Of a DNA stretch of 64,000 nt, positions 9,792 to 18,927 are shown piece after piece. The DNA is from Flavobacterium sp. UBA7680 (GTDB lineage: Bacteria > Bacteroidota > Bacteroidia > Flavobacteriales > Flavobacteriaceae). The stretch lies in NCBI RefSeq assembly GCF_002482975.1, contig NZ_DLHA01000054.1:1-64000 (forward strand). Direction: 5' to 3'. The first letter of the stretch is position 1; each line of letters opens with the position of its first letter. A program made the position numbers and the translations under genes. The notes beneath the pieces are model-generated. The model saw only the letters and a program-made list of their open reading frames with translations, ran no database searches and was not told where the DNA came from.

Positions 9792-11978
9792 TTACTTTTT
9801 TAATTCGTCAAGCTGATTTTTAAAATCAATACCCTTAATTTTATTTTTTGATCTTGGTTCTAAAACCGGAATTTCAATATTAACAATCGTCCCTCTTTTT
9901 AATTTAGAATCAATTACAAACGAACCCTTTAAGGTATCAATTCGCGTTTCTAAATTAATAAAACCAATTCCCTTAGAACTCTTATTCGTATCAAAACCAA
10001 CACCATTATCCTCAAATAAAAGATTTAGAATATTCTCAAAATAATTCAGCTGAATTTCCACTTCAGAAGCCTTAGCATGTTTAATCGTATTCGTTAAAAG
10101 TTCCTGAATAATCTTAAAAGTTTCTATTTGAATATCTTCATCTAATTCGTTAATCTCTTTTTTAGGATACGGAATAAACGAAATTTTAATCTTACTTGCC
10201 TCGCCAATATTTTTGAAATAAGATTCTAAAACCTCTAAAAATTTATTTTGACTGAATTTCTTCGGAAGCAAAGTATGCGACAAACTTCGAACCTGCTGAT
10301 ACGTTTCATCCAGCTGCAGACTGATTTTCTGAACATTCGAAAAATTAGAAACATCTAAATGATTCACCTGAAGTTTTATCGCCGCCAGATTCCCGCCAAT
10401 ACTATCATGTAATTCCTGCGAAATACGCTGCCTTTCCTTATCCTGACCGCTTATCGAAGCCTTAATCAACTCTAATTCCTGATCTTTCAATATTCCGTCA
10501 ATTTTTTGAGAACTTATTTCGGCCTGCTTAATATTCAATAAATGCTGAACTTTAAAACGTTTATAATATTGAAACAAAAGCCCAATAATAGGCAGTAATA
10601 AGACCAGAAAAGCAATTATGGTAAACAATCTTGTTTTTTTCTGCTGATTGATTTCCAAAGCTTTCAATTGCTGATCCTTCTTTAAAAGCGAAATTTCGTT
10701 TCGTTTTTTATTCGATGAATTCTGAAAAGACAAAATCGTATTCTCATTATTTTTATTAGAAATCTCCTCCTGAAGCAGCATATTTTTTATTGCCTCTTCC
10801 TGATTTGCCAGTGATAGTTTTTTAGTCTCATTTTCAAATTTCAAAACCTCAATTTCCTTTTGTTTTTGAGCCGTTTTGTATTTGATTTCTAACTCATTAA
10901 TTTCCTTTATTTTCTGAAGTTTATTAATAGAATCCTTAATGTGAGTAGATTTTTCAAAAAAAGAATAAGCACTTTTATAATCTTCCTGTTGAATCGCAAT
11001 TTTTCGCAATTCATCATAAATATAACTTTGATTTTGAAGCAGCCCAAAATGAACCGATTTTTGAAGCGCCTCAGAAAATATCAATTTAGCCTCATTGTAT
11101 TTTTTCAATGCAATATAAGTGTCCCCAATACTGCTTCTCGCAGCAACAGCCAATTGATTTAGTTCATTTTTATCAGCAATAACAACCGCTTCCTGATACA
11201 CTTTTAAAGCCTCATTATTTTTTTTCTGTAATTGATAATTAGCACCAAGCCCAATCAAAATGACTGCTTCTGCCTGATTGTTATTTGTTTTATCGCAAAT
11301 CGCCTTTCCTTTTTTATAGAAATAATTCCCATTTTCATAATCCTTCATTTCAGAATAAATATCTCCAAGATTAATATAACTTCCCAGAATTATTTCTTCA
11401 TCTTCCTTATATTCAAGACATTGTTTAAATAATGCAATCGCATTTTTATAATCGCCCAATTCACTGTAAGTCAATGCTAAACCATGCAAATGTGTATAAT
11501 AAAGATTCTTTTCATTATACTTTTGAGAAGCCTCAATACCCTTTAAATGCCATTTTTTACTTTCATTCAGTAAACCTCTCGTTTTATAATTAATAGCAAG
11601 CAGATTATATCCCAAAGAAAAAAGCCTGTTTTTTAAAGAATCATTTACAACCGTATTAAATTTTAAAGCCTGATTGGTATAATAAATTGAAGAATCTATA
11701 ATCGCCCTTTTATTGAAGTAATAACCTAAAAGTAAATCAGCACAAGCAGTAGAACGGTTGCCATATCCAGATTTTAATATAGAATGGGCTTTGTTGTAGG
11801 CTTTTTTTTCATCGCCATTATTATATAAAGCATAAAGCGATTTAATGATTTTATCCTCTTTTATTTCTGAAGGACTTTTGGAAACGAAAGACTTCTTTTT
11901 ATTCTCAATCTGAGCCAGCAGATTAAAAGATAAAAAGAGAAAAATCAATAAATAAAGCCTTCCGGACCAGATTGCCAT
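9792..11978 (-). CDS. TPR-containing sensor histidine kinase (HisKA_3 type)
   Basis: This 728-residue protein has a signal peptide or N-terminal anchor (1-23, ending NLLAQ). TPR-like helical repeats follow (about 40-350), then a long charged coiled coil (about 350-445), one membrane segment (about 451-470) and a HisKA_3 dimerisation domain. The phospho-acceptor is His524 (SQELHDSIGG). The ATPase domain has the N box around NTIKHAKA (630-637), DNGVGFD (657-663) and GIGFIN (670-675). The TPR part should lie in the periplasm. It is the first gene of a two-gene minus-strand operon with the response regulator, forming a classical pair. The signal sensed is unknown. Confidence 0.9.
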   Translation of the reverse strand: MAIWSGRLYLLIFLFLSFNLLAQIENKKKSFVSKSPSEIKEDKIIKSLYALYNNGDEKKAYNKAHSILKSGYGNRSTACADLLLGYYFNKRAIIDSSIYYTNQALKFNTVVNDSLKNRLFSLGYNLLAINYKTRGLLNESKKWHLKGIEASQKYNEKNLYYTHLHGLALTYSELGDYKNAIALFKQCLEYKEDEEIILGSYINLGDIYSEMKDYENGNYFYKKGKAICDKTNNNQAEAVILIGLGANYQLQKKNNEALKVYQEAVVIADKNELNQLAVAARSSIGDTYIALKKYNEAKLIFSEALQKSVHFGLLQNQSYIYDELRKIAIQQEDYKSAYSFFEKSTHIKDSINKLQKIKEINELEIKYKTAQKQKEIEVLKFENETKKLSLANQEEAIKNMLLQEEISNKNNENTILSFQNSSNKKRNEISLLKKDQQLKALEINQQKKTRLFTIIAFLVLLLPIIGLLFQYYKRFKVQHLLNIKQAEISSQKIDGILKDQELELIKASISGQDKERQRISQELHDSIGGNLAAIKLQVNHLDVSNFSNVQKISLQLDETYQQVRSLSHTLLPKKFSQNKFLEVLESYFKNIGEASKIKISFIPYPKKEINELDEDIQIETFKIIQELLTNTIKHAKASEVEIQLNYFENILNLLFEDNGVGFDTNKSSKGIGFINLETRIDTLKGSFVIDSKLKRGTIVNIEIPVLEPRSKNKIKGIDFKNQLDELKK

Positions 11979-12283
11979 ACGTTTTTGGTTTGTACCCTAA
12001 ACCAGAATTAGAGTAATTTTTAAAGTCTTGTAAACTTGGGGTTTATAAAATCTGTTCCATTTTAGACAGACAGGTAAAAATAGCACAAAACAATTAAATA
12101 CCAGTTTCTTAAAATAGTTTTTTTAACCAAAGTTGTGATATAATCTTTTTAGAAAAACAAACCCGAAAATAATTGTAAACCAATCGATTAACAAATAATA
12201 AAAAAACTAAAAGTTTCTTAAATAGATTTGAAGCCAAATTTTCTTGCAGTAAATTAGTAATACTATACTTAAATAAACGAATT
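11979..12283. other. Divergent intergenic region
   Basis: This 305-bp region separates the divergent histidine kinase and PepSY-like genes and must hold both promoters. I found no convincing TTTG / TAnnTTTG pair. CAATCGATTA at 12181 only partly resembles the LacI-type operator described elsewhere. No gene or terminator is visible. Confidence 0.5.
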
Positions 12284-12721
12284 ATGAAAAATAGAATATT
12301 TTTAGCCATAGCATTGTTAATCCTAACAATCTCGGCCAGCGCACAAAAGAAAATAGAAGTTACAGAACTGCCAAAACCAGCGCAGGAATTTTTAAAGAAA
12401 CATTTTAGCCATACCACAGTAGTAACCGCCAAAAAAGATGCAGAACACGGAGAAAAAGGTTTTGAAGTAATATTGAAAGACGGAACAGAAGTAGAATTCT
12501 GGAAAGACGGATCGTATCGTGAAGTAGATGGAGAAGGCAAACCAATTCCAACCGATTTTATTCCGGATAACATCAAAGCTTATGTGGCCAAAAATCATCC
12601 AAACGAAAAAATAACGCACATCGACTATGGACACAAAGATTTGGATGTTGATTTAACAAACAAAATTGATTTGGAATTTACCAAAGACGGTAAAATTCTA
12701 AAAGATAAAAAAGACAAATAA
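12284..12721 (+). CDS. PepSY-like domain periplasmic protein
   Basis: This 145-residue protein has a clear signal peptide (ISASA-Q near residue 21). Two short PepSY-like units follow, each with the pattern of a helix ending in HF or NHP and a strand pair (FEVILKDGTEVEFWKDG; then DVDLTNKIDLEFTKDGKI). This matches the Bacteroidota family often annotated as putative beta-lactamase-inhibitor-like PepSY. The role is unknown; such proteins are frequently controlled by two-component systems. It is divergent from the histidine kinase operon, so it may be a target of that system (inference from position). A strong terminator follows. Confidence 0.82.
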   Translation: MKNRIFLAIALLILTISASAQKKIEVTELPKPAQEFLKKHFSHTTVVTAKKDAEHGEKGFEVILKDGTEVEFWKDGSYREVDGEGKPIPTDFIPDNIKAYVAKNHPNEKITHIDYGHKDLDVDLTNKIDLEFTKDGKILKDKKDK

Positions 12722-12740
12722 AGATCTTTTATTGTTTTAT

Positions 12741-12784
12741 ATTCCCGATTAAATCAGCCTGTGATTTAATCGGGAATTTTTATT
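12741..12784 (+). terminator. Intrinsic terminator after the PepSY-like gene
   Basis: A perfect 16-bp stem (12741-12756 with 12762-12777, ATTCCCGATTAAATCA and its complement) has a five-base loop and is followed by T-rich sequence. It isolates the PepSY-like gene from the LacI gene. Confidence 0.9.
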
Positions 12785-12854
12785 TAACACCAATTTATAG
12801 TTAAGAACATCTTGAGCGAAAATAGTTTATATTTACATTTCTATTTTTTATTTC

Positions 12855-13883
12855 ATGGAAGAGAATAAACATGTAACGATTTACGATATTGCCGAACGAT
12901 TAAACCTGGCAACATCAACTATTTCACGCGCTTTAAAAGACCATCACACCATAAGTGATAAAACGATAAAGAAAGTGAAAAAAACCGCCGAAGAAATGGG
13001 CTTTGTTCCCAATACTTTAGCAGCGGGTTTGCGCGGAAATAAAACCAAAACCATTGGCGTTTTAATTCCAACCGTTACACAGCCATTTCTATCATCCTTA
13101 ATCAGCGGAATCGAAATCACAGCCCAAAAATCGGATTATACCGTAATTATTATGCAGTCGCATGACTCTTACGAAGAAGAAGTAAATATGGCTAAATCAC
13201 TGTACAGTAATCGTGTAAGCGGTGTAATTTGTTCGCTTGCAATGGAAACTAGAGACACGGCGCATTTCCATCAGTTTTCAAACAATAATATTCCGTTAGT
13301 ATTTGTCGACAGGGTTCCCAAAGATTACAATACTTTTAGAGTCGTTATCGACAATTATACAGCAGGTTACAAAGCCACAAAACACCTTATAGAACAAGGC
13401 TGTATCCGAATTGCACATTTAACAGCCGGTTCAGAATTAGGAAATCTGTATAACGAAAGAAAAAGAGGTTATATAGAAGCCTTAAAAGATCATAATATTA
13501 CTGTAGAAGAAGAATTGATAATCAATTTAAATTCAGTAACCTACGAAGATGGAGTAAAAGCCAGCAACGCCTTATTTGATTTAAAACCAATGCCCGACGG
13601 ACTATTTGCTCCCGGAGATATTTTAGCCGTAAGTGCGGTGCAGACCGCTAAAAAAAGAGGCATAAAAGTGCCAGAAGAATTTAAAGTAATAGGTTTTAAT
13701 AACGACCCAATTTCACAAATTATAGATCCTAATTTGTCTACAATTACGCATCCTGCCGAAAAAATGGGAAAAGCAGCAGCAGAAATTATTATCAAAAATT
13801 TGAAATCATCTAAAAATGATGATGCAAAAGAAATCACCTTCTTAAATACAGAAGTACTGGCAAGAGAATCTTCTCAAAAATAA
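12855..13883 (+). CDS. LacI-family transcriptional regulator
   Basis: This 342-residue protein has a LacI-type helix-turn-helix (about residues 8-28, TIYDIAERLNLATSTISRAL) and the hinge helix motif NTLAAGLRG (about 53-61). A periplasmic-binding-protein-like effector domain follows (about 64-340), with TIGVLIPT at its start and the usual FVDRVP, GFNNDPIS and TITHPAEKMG segments. The length is typical. Such regulators bind palindromes with a central CG and respond to a sugar or sugar derivative. It is the first regulator at the left edge of the xylan locus. It is therefore the best candidate to bind the six CAAYCGRTTG sites found upstream of GH67, the symporter, the GntR-xylBA operon and susC. 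The effector is probably a xylo-oligosaccharide, xylose or uronate (inference). Confidence 0.93.
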   Translation: MEENKHVTIYDIAERLNLATSTISRALKDHHTISDKTIKKVKKTAEEMGFVPNTLAAGLRGNKTKTIGVLIPTVTQPFLSSLISGIEITAQKSDYTVIIMQSHDSYEEEVNMAKSLYSNRVSGVICSLAMETRDTAHFHQFSNNNIPLVFVDRVPKDYNTFRVVIDNYTAGYKATKHLIEQGCIRIAHLTAGSELGNLYNERKRGYIEALKDHNITVEEELIINLNSVTYEDGVKASNALFDLKPMPDGLFAPGDILAVSAVQTAKKRGIKVPEEFKVIGFNNDPISQIIDPNLSTITHPAEKMGKAAAEIIIKNLKSSKNDDAKEITFLNTEVLARESSQK

Positions 13884-13903
13884 AATTAACGCAATTCTAA
13901 TTT

Positions 13904-13945
13904 ATGACTTATCAATTCGTTTATAATTGAGTAAGTCATTGACTT
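13904..13945 (+). terminator. Probable terminator between LacI and AraC genes
   Basis: A 14-bp stem with one bulged base (13904-13917, ATGACTTATCAATT, with 13925-13939) lies 20 bases after the LacI stop. The T tract is weak, so the element could be a partial terminator. Confidence 0.5.
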
Positions 13946-13973
13946 TATATTCTTATTTTTTTAGAATACAATT

Positions 13974-14834
13974 ATGAAAACAATTACACTTCCCGATGAA
14001 ATGAATTTAGAAAAAACGCAGCTTGTACATGTTGTGGATTATAGAAGTTCTAAAGATGTTTCGAAACAACAGATTATTCTAAATCAGAATATAATTAGTT
14101 TCCTTATGGAAGGGACAAAAGAAGCTATTTTTGATAATGCAGCCTTGTCTATAGATCCTTCTAAGTTTTTAATAATGAGATCAGGTAATTGTTTAATGAC
14201 CGAAAAAAAGGTTTCGGAAGACTCTAATTACAGAAGCATGCTGTTATTTTTCTCTAATGAAATGATTCATAATTTCATTAGGAAAATGGAATTTAACGAG
14301 TTCGAATTAATAGAACCAAAATCTGTTTATGCTTTTGATTATGATGAATTTATACAGCGATTTGTACACAGTTTAGCTGATATTTCTAAACTGTCAGGAG
14401 ATATTAAATTCAAATTATTAGAAATTAAGTTTGAAGAAATCATGCTTTATCTAACCGGAAAATATGGAGTTCAATTTCTATATTCTTTAACTGTAAACAG
14501 CGATAATGCCACACAAAAATTTATTCAGATAATTGAAAACAGCCATTTGAGTAAATTAACATTGAAAGAACTGGCATTTTTGTGCAACATGAGCATTTCA
14601 ACATTCAAAAGAGAATTTGAAAAACACTACGCCGAATCTCCAATAAAATGGTTTCAAAATAAAAGACTGGAATTTGCACATTATTTATTACAGCAAGAAC
14701 AAAAAAATCCGTCAGAGATTTATTTTGAAGTTGGTTATGAGAATTTATCCAGCTTTACGCAGGCTTATAAATTAAAATACGGCGTAACGCCAAAACAAAA
14801 TCAGAAAAACTGGACTTTTAGCAACAGTTTTTGA
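13974..14834 (+). CDS. AraC-family transcriptional regulator
   Basis: This 286-residue protein has an N-terminal cupin-like ligand or dimerisation region (about 20-130) resembling the ExsA-type AraC_N domain. A C-terminal AraC DNA-binding domain follows (about 183-282). Its first helix-turn-helix contains LTLKELAFLCNMSISTFKREF and the second contains IYFEVGYENLSSFTQAYK, ending YGVTPKQ. It is a cytoplasmic DNA-binding protein. It lies just before a PEBP-like gene (68 bp gap) and could control it. No xylan-specific link is visible beyond position. Confidence 0.87.
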   Translation: MKTITLPDEMNLEKTQLVHVVDYRSSKDVSKQQIILNQNIISFLMEGTKEAIFDNAALSIDPSKFLIMRSGNCLMTEKKVSEDSNYRSMLLFFSNEMIHNFIRKMEFNEFELIEPKSVYAFDYDEFIQRFVHSLADISKLSGDIKFKLLEIKFEEIMLYLTGKYGVQFLYSLTVNSDNATQKFIQIIENSHLSKLTLKELAFLCNMSISTFKREFEKHYAESPIKWFQNKRLEFAHYLLQQEQKNPSEIYFEVGYENLSSFTQAYKLKYGVTPKQNQKNWTFSNSF

Positions 14835-14901
14835 TCCTTTCCCTAAAGTTTCTTTGGCATCGCCAAACCTAAATTTGCTTAAAATTTTAAAACGAAATAA
14901 A

Positions 14902-15444
14902 ATGAAAAAGCTAAATTTAATTTTGGTGTTGTCTTTAATTTTTACAACAACAATTTTTGCCCAAAAAACATTTACCCTAACCAGTAAAGATTTAGGAGGA
15001 GAAACCACTAAAATTCAGGAATTCAATGGATTTGGCTGTTCAGGCGAAAATCAATCCCCAGAATTGTCATGGAAAAATGCTCCCGAAGGAACCAAAAGTT
15101 TTGCTGTCACGATGTACGATCCAGACGCACCAACAGGAAGCGGATTCTGGCATTGGGTAGTCGTTGATATTCCGGCAAACGTAAATGAATTGGTTACCAA
15201 TGCCGGAACTAAAAATCTTGTTCCAAAAGGTGCGATTCAAAGTATTACAGATTACGGAATCAAAGGATTTGGAGGACCTTGTCCGCCGGTTGGTCACGGA
15301 TTTCACCAATATATAATTACGGTTTATGCATTAAAAACAGATAAACTGGGAACTGATGAAAATACAAATCCAGCCGTAGTTGGTTTTAATCTTTGGAACC
15401 AAACTTTAGCAAAAGCAAGTATTGTAGCGTATTACAAACGCTAA
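14902..15444 (+). CDS. YbhB/YbcL family PEBP-like protein
   Basis: This 180-residue protein has a signal peptide (TIFA-Q near residue 20). It carries phosphatidylethanolamine-binding / Raf-kinase-inhibitor-like family signatures: NQSPELSW, MYDPDAPTGSGFWHW and GPCPPVGHGFHQY. The YbhB/YbcL group are small periplasmic or cytosolic proteins of unclear bacterial function. I chose the ATG at 14902, because the open frame extends to 14854 with no sensible signal before it and the MKKLNLIL start gives a clean signal peptide. A terminator follows. Confidence 0.88.
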   Translation: MKKLNLILVLSLIFTTTIFAQKTFTLTSKDLGGETTKIQEFNGFGCSGENQSPELSWKNAPEGTKSFAVTMYDPDAPTGSGFWHWVVVDIPANVNELVTNAGTKNLVPKGAIQSITDYGIKGFGGPCPPVGHGFHQYIITVYALKTDKLGTDENTNPAVVGFNLWNQTLAKASIVAYYKR

Positions 15445-15501
15445 AAATCAAATTTAGAATATCAGAATTTCGAGATTTCGAGTCTTAAATTCAACCCCTC
15501 T

Positions 15502-15540
15502 AAAGCAGGATAGTTTTTATAATTATCCTGCTTTTATTTG
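15502..15540 (+). terminator. Intrinsic terminator after the PEBP-like gene
   Basis: An 11-bp perfect stem (15502-15512, AAAGCAGGATA, with 15524-15534) is followed by a T-rich run. It separates the PEBP gene from the xylan locus. Confidence 0.85.
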
Positions 15541-15611
15541 TTAAAGAAATATATTTTTCGAAAAAAAGAGAACTAAAATTTTTTTCTTAAACAACAATCT
15601 TATATTTTTAC

Positions 15612-15623
15612 GCAACCGATTGC
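15612..15623. promoter_or_regulatory. Putative LacI-type operator upstream of GH67
   Basis: GCAACCGATTGC is an imperfect palindrome with a central CG, 122 bases before the GH67 start. A TATTTTTA (15603-15610) just upstream resembles a -7 box, and a TTG (15626) plus TACATTTT (15647) downstream is an alternative promoter. Confidence 0.62.
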
Positions 15624-15744
15624 AATTGTTGTTTTGTTTAGAATAATACATTTTTTAAATTAAAATTTTATCAAATAGTAAGATTCAGATGCAAAACGTT
15701 GATGGTGTAAAAATGAAAGTTTTTAAGAATAAACTAATTAGTAA

Positions 15745-17898
15745 ATGACTTCAGTAAAATTTGTATTCCTGTTTCTTTCCATTTCCTTTTCGGCATTTGC
15801 TCAAAAGGATTATAAACTATGGCTTCAATATGACAGAATAACAAATTCAACAATTGCTGCAGAATATAAAAACAATATTCAGGGAATTGTTTCTTTGGGA
15901 AATTCACAAACTTCTCAGATTTCCGTAAAAGAATTAGAAAACGGAATCGCCGGTATGTTGGGAAATAAACCGGAAATAAAATCAGAAATTAAAGGAGAAA
16001 ACAATCTGATTATAGCTTCTCAAAATTCTTTAAATCCGGCTTTACAAAAAATCTTAAAAGAAGATTTCGACAAAATAAACAACGAAGGTTTTATCATTAA
16101 ATCAATAAGCTTTAAAAATAAAAAACAGCTTATTATTTCAGGAAAAAATGATGTTACAGTTCTGTACGGCGTTTTTAATTTTTTAAGATTGATGCAGACC
16201 AATAAATCAATCCAAAACTTACAAATTACCGATTCACCAAAAACAAATATCAGAATCCTAAATCACTGGGATAATCTAGATAGAACCGTAGAACGAGGTT
16301 ACGCTGGGTTTTCACTTTGGAACTGGCAGAAATTACCAGATTTTATTGATCAAAGATATATTGATTACGCCAGAGCGAATGCGTCAATTGGCATTAACGG
16401 AACAGTTTTAACCAATGTTAATGGAAATGCCTTAATACTGACTCCACAATATTTAGAAAAAGTTGAAGCTTTAGCGAATGTTTTTAGACCTTACGGAATA
16501 AAAGTCTATTTAACCGCAAGATTTTCAGCACCAATCGAAATAGGAAATCTAAAAACTGCCGATCCAAAAGATCCTGAAGTGATGAATTGGTGGAAAAATA
16601 AAGCCACTGAAATTTACAAACGAATTCCAGATTTTGGAGGATTTTTGGTAAAAGCTAATTCAGAAGGGCAACCCGGCCCTCAAAATTACGGAAGAGATCA
16701 CGTAGACGGAGCTAATATGCTTGCCGATGCAGTTGCCCCGTTTGGAGGCGTAATTATGTGGAGAGCCTTTGTATATTCAGAACACGACGCAAATGATCGC
16801 GCGAAACAGGCTTATGCTGAGTTTCAGCCATACGACGGAAAATTCAAAGAAAATGTAATAGTTCAAGTAAAAAACGGCGCGATTGATTTTCAGCCTAGAG
16901 AACCGTTTCATCCGTTATTTGGAGCAATGCCCAAAACGCCTTTAATGATGGAATTTCAAATCACGCAGGAATATTTAGGATTTAGTACCCATTTGGTTTT
17001 TCTGCCAAAATTATTTCAGGAAGTTTTAGAATCAGATACCTATCAAAAAGGAAAAGGCTCAACCGTTGCCAAAGTTATTGACGGCACTTTATATCAAAAT
17101 AAACTAACCGGAATTGCCGGCGTCGCTAATATCGGGAACGATTTAAACTGGACAGGACATCCTTTTGCGCAAGCCAATTGGTATGGTTTCGGAAGACTGG
17201 CATGGAATCCATATTTAGATTCGGAAACCATTGCCGATGAATGGTTAAGAAGCACATTTTCAAACGATGAAAATTTTATAAAACCAGTTGCAACTATGAT
17301 GATCAATTCGCGTGAAGCAGTTGTTAATTATATGACAACGCTGGGTTTACATCATATTATGGATACGGGACATCATTACGGGCCAGGACCGTGGGTTTCT
17401 AATTTATCACGTCCAGAATGGAATCCGACTTATTATCATAAAGCAGATAAAAACGGAATTGGTTTCGACAGATCAAAGTCGGGAACCAATGCCACTTCGC
17501 AATATGCACCAGAATTAGAGAAACTTTTTGATAATCTAGAAACCTGCCCAGAAAAAGATTTATTATGGTTCCATCACGTTTCATGGGATTATAAACTCAA
17601 AAACGGACAAACGCTTTGGAACGGACTTTCACTTAAATATCAGGAAGGGGTAAATCAAGTAAAAGAAATGCAAAACGTTTGGAATCAAACAGAAAAATAT
17701 GTTGACAACGAACGTTTCAACGAAGTAAAAATGCTATTAGAAATTCAACAGAAAGAAGCAAAATGGTGGCGCGATGCCTGTTTATTATATTTTCAGCAAT
17801 TTTCAGGAAAAGAACTTCCTGCAGGAGTTGAAAAACCAACACAAAGTTTAGAGTATTTTAAATCATTAAAATTCCCATTTGCCCCAGGAAATGGATGA
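15745..17898 (+). CDS. aguA: GH67 alpha-glucuronidase
   Basis: This 717-residue enzyme has a signal peptide (FSAFA-Q near residue 20), so it acts in the periplasm. The GH67 architecture is complete. An N-terminal beta domain (about 21-160) precedes a TIM barrel opening with RILNHWDNLDRTVERGYAG, and a helical C-terminal part follows. The expected catalytic residues are visible: Glu307 (ANSEGQPGP, general acid) and Asp381 and Glu409 (NGAIDFQPRE, TQEYLGF; base pair). The family removes (4-O-methyl)-D-glucuronic acid from the non-reducing end of xylo-oligosaccharides. It leads a cluster with an SDR, UxuA and GH115, giving release and catabolism of the uronate. An operator-like site lies upstream. 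Confidence 0.95.
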   Translation: MTSVKFVFLFLSISFSAFAQKDYKLWLQYDRITNSTIAAEYKNNIQGIVSLGNSQTSQISVKELENGIAGMLGNKPEIKSEIKGENNLIIASQNSLNPALQKILKEDFDKINNEGFIIKSISFKNKKQLIISGKNDVTVLYGVFNFLRLMQTNKSIQNLQITDSPKTNIRILNHWDNLDRTVERGYAGFSLWNWQKLPDFIDQRYIDYARANASIGINGTVLTNVNGNALILTPQYLEKVEALANVFRPYGIKVYLTARFSAPIEIGNLKTADPKDPEVMNWWKNKATEIYKRIPDFGGFLVKANSEGQPGPQNYGRDHVDGANMLADAVAPFGGVIMWRAFVYSEHDANDRAKQAYAEFQPYDGKFKENVIVQVKNGAIDFQPREPFHPLFGAMPKTPLMMEFQITQEYLGFSTHLVFLPKLFQEVLESDTYQKGKGSTVAKVIDGTLYQNKLTGIAGVANIGNDLNWTGHPFAQANWYGFGRLAWNPYLDSETIADEWLRSTFSNDENFIKPVATMMINSREAVVNYMTTLGLHHIMDTGHHYGPGPWVSNLSRPEWNPTYYHKADKNGIGFDRSKSGTNATSQYAPELEKLFDNLETCPEKDLLWFHHVSWDYKLKNGQTLWNGLSLKYQEGVNQVKEMQNVWNQTEKYVDNERFNEVKMLLEIQQKEAKWWRDACLLYFQQFSGKELPAGVEKPTQSLEYFKSLKFPFAPGNG

Positions 17899-17915
17899 TA
17901 AATTGAGTAAATGTA

Positions 17916-18039
17916 ACGCGGATGACACAGATTCGCTATCGCGAAGACACGGAAAAAAACGGGTTCTTCCCAATAAAAAAGAACAAAAAAATCCGTGCAA
18001 ATCAGCGTTTTCGCGATAGCGAATCCGTGTCATCCGCGT
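17916..18039. repeat. Long inverted repeat between GH67 and SDR genes
   Basis: The arms 17916-17944 and 18011-18039 are nearly perfect complements of about 29 bp (GCGGATGACACAGATTCGC; TTCGCGATAGCGAATCCG). They share ATCCGTGTCAT wording with the repeat at 43251-43360. The repeat is in frame with the SDR gene but is clearly non-coding. Confidence 0.85.
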
Positions 18040-18083
18040 ACCAAACCCCAAGCAGCAAGTACCAAAAATATATTAAAAAAATT

Positions 18084-18821
18084 ATGAGTAAAAAAACAGC
18101 AATAGTAACCGGAGGAAACTCAGGTTTAGGATTTGCAACAGCAAAGAAATTATGTGACAACGGAATCACAACCTACATCATCGGAAGAACAAAAGACAAA
18201 ACAGAAGAAGCCTGCAAAGAAATTGGCGAGAATGCCATTCCGGTAATATTCGATTTAAACGACCTGAAAGGAATTCCAGCTATGATTGAAAACATCGCTA
18301 AAAATGGGCCAATTGATATTTTGGTAAACAACGCCGGAATCAATATGAAAAAAGAGATTCCAGACGTAACCGATGAAGATTTTCTATCAATAATCCATAC
18401 TAATGTTTTAAGCGTTTTTGCCGTGAGTAGAGAAGTCGTAAAAAACATGAAAGAAAACGGAGGAGGAAGCATTATCAACATAAGTTCGATGGCATCACAA
18501 TACGGAATTCCAAAAGTAATTGCGTATTCATCAAGTAAAGGTGCAATCGAATCCATGACGCGCGCAATGGCGGTTGAATTGGCTCAGTTTGGTATTCGTG
18601 TAAACTGTATAGCACCAGGATTTATTAAAACCAAAATGTCGTCAACAGCTTTAGACAATGATCCGGAAAGAAAAAATAAAGTCTTGGGAAGAACCCCAAT
18701 GGGCTTTTTAGGAGAACCTTCAGACATTGCAGATGCTGTTTATTATTTCGCTTTAAGTGAATCAAAATATACAACAGGAACCGTTTTACCAGTTGATGGC
18801 GGAAACAGTATTGGGTTTTAA
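18084..18821 (+). CDS. SDR-family oxidoreductase, candidate D-mannonate (fructuronate) oxidoreductase
   Basis: This 245-residue cytoplasmic classical SDR has the NAD(P)-binding motif TGGNSGLG near residue 9, NNAGI, a catalytic Ser in INISSMAS, and YSSSK with catalytic Tyr and Lys. It ends with the usual APGFIKT and PVDGG motifs. I start it at ATG 18084; the open frame reaches 17922, but that stretch lies in an inverted repeat. It sits between GH67 and mannonate dehydratase, so the likely reaction is the NAD(P)H-dependent reduction of D-fructuronate to D-mannonate. That would replace the unrelated UxuB-type enzyme. KduD-like or gluconate dehydrogenases are close relatives, so the substrate is inferred only from context. 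Confidence 0.88.
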   Translation: MSKKTAIVTGGNSGLGFATAKKLCDNGITTYIIGRTKDKTEEACKEIGENAIPVIFDLNDLKGIPAMIENIAKNGPIDILVNNAGINMKKEIPDVTDEDFLSIIHTNVLSVFAVSREVVKNMKENGGGSIINISSMASQYGIPKVIAYSSSKGAIESMTRAMAVELAQFGIRVNCIAPGFIKTKMSSTALDNDPERKNKVLGRTPMGFLGEPSDIADAVYYFALSESKYTTGTVLPVDGGNSIGF

Positions 18822-18829
18822 TTGTGAAA

Positions 18830-18917
18830 ATGCCACAAAGACGCTAAATCACAAAGTTCTATTTTAAAAAACTTTGAAGAGAAAAACTTTGTGACTTAGA
18901 GCCTTCGTGGCACAAAA
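18830..18917. repeat. Imperfect palindromic intergenic repeat before uxuA
   Basis: The left arm (GCCACAAAGACGCTAAATCA, 18832-18851) pairs with the right arm (TGACTTAGAGCCTTCGTGGC, 18892-18911), with AAAGTT/AACTTT inside. This is a commonly seen Flavobacterium-style intergenic palindrome. A false GTG start for uxuA at 18907 falls inside it. Confidence 0.7.
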
Positions 18918-18927
18918 AATAGTCAGT

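Noticed and set aside
12181..12190. CAATCGATTA as a seventh LacI-type operator before the PepSY-like gene
   Set aside because: It lacks the final TTG half and the gene has no link to xylan; a chance match in AT-rich sequence is likely.
12109..12634. Minus-strand open frames across the PepSY-like gene
   Set aside because: They overlap a well-supported plus-strand gene with a signal peptide and terminator.
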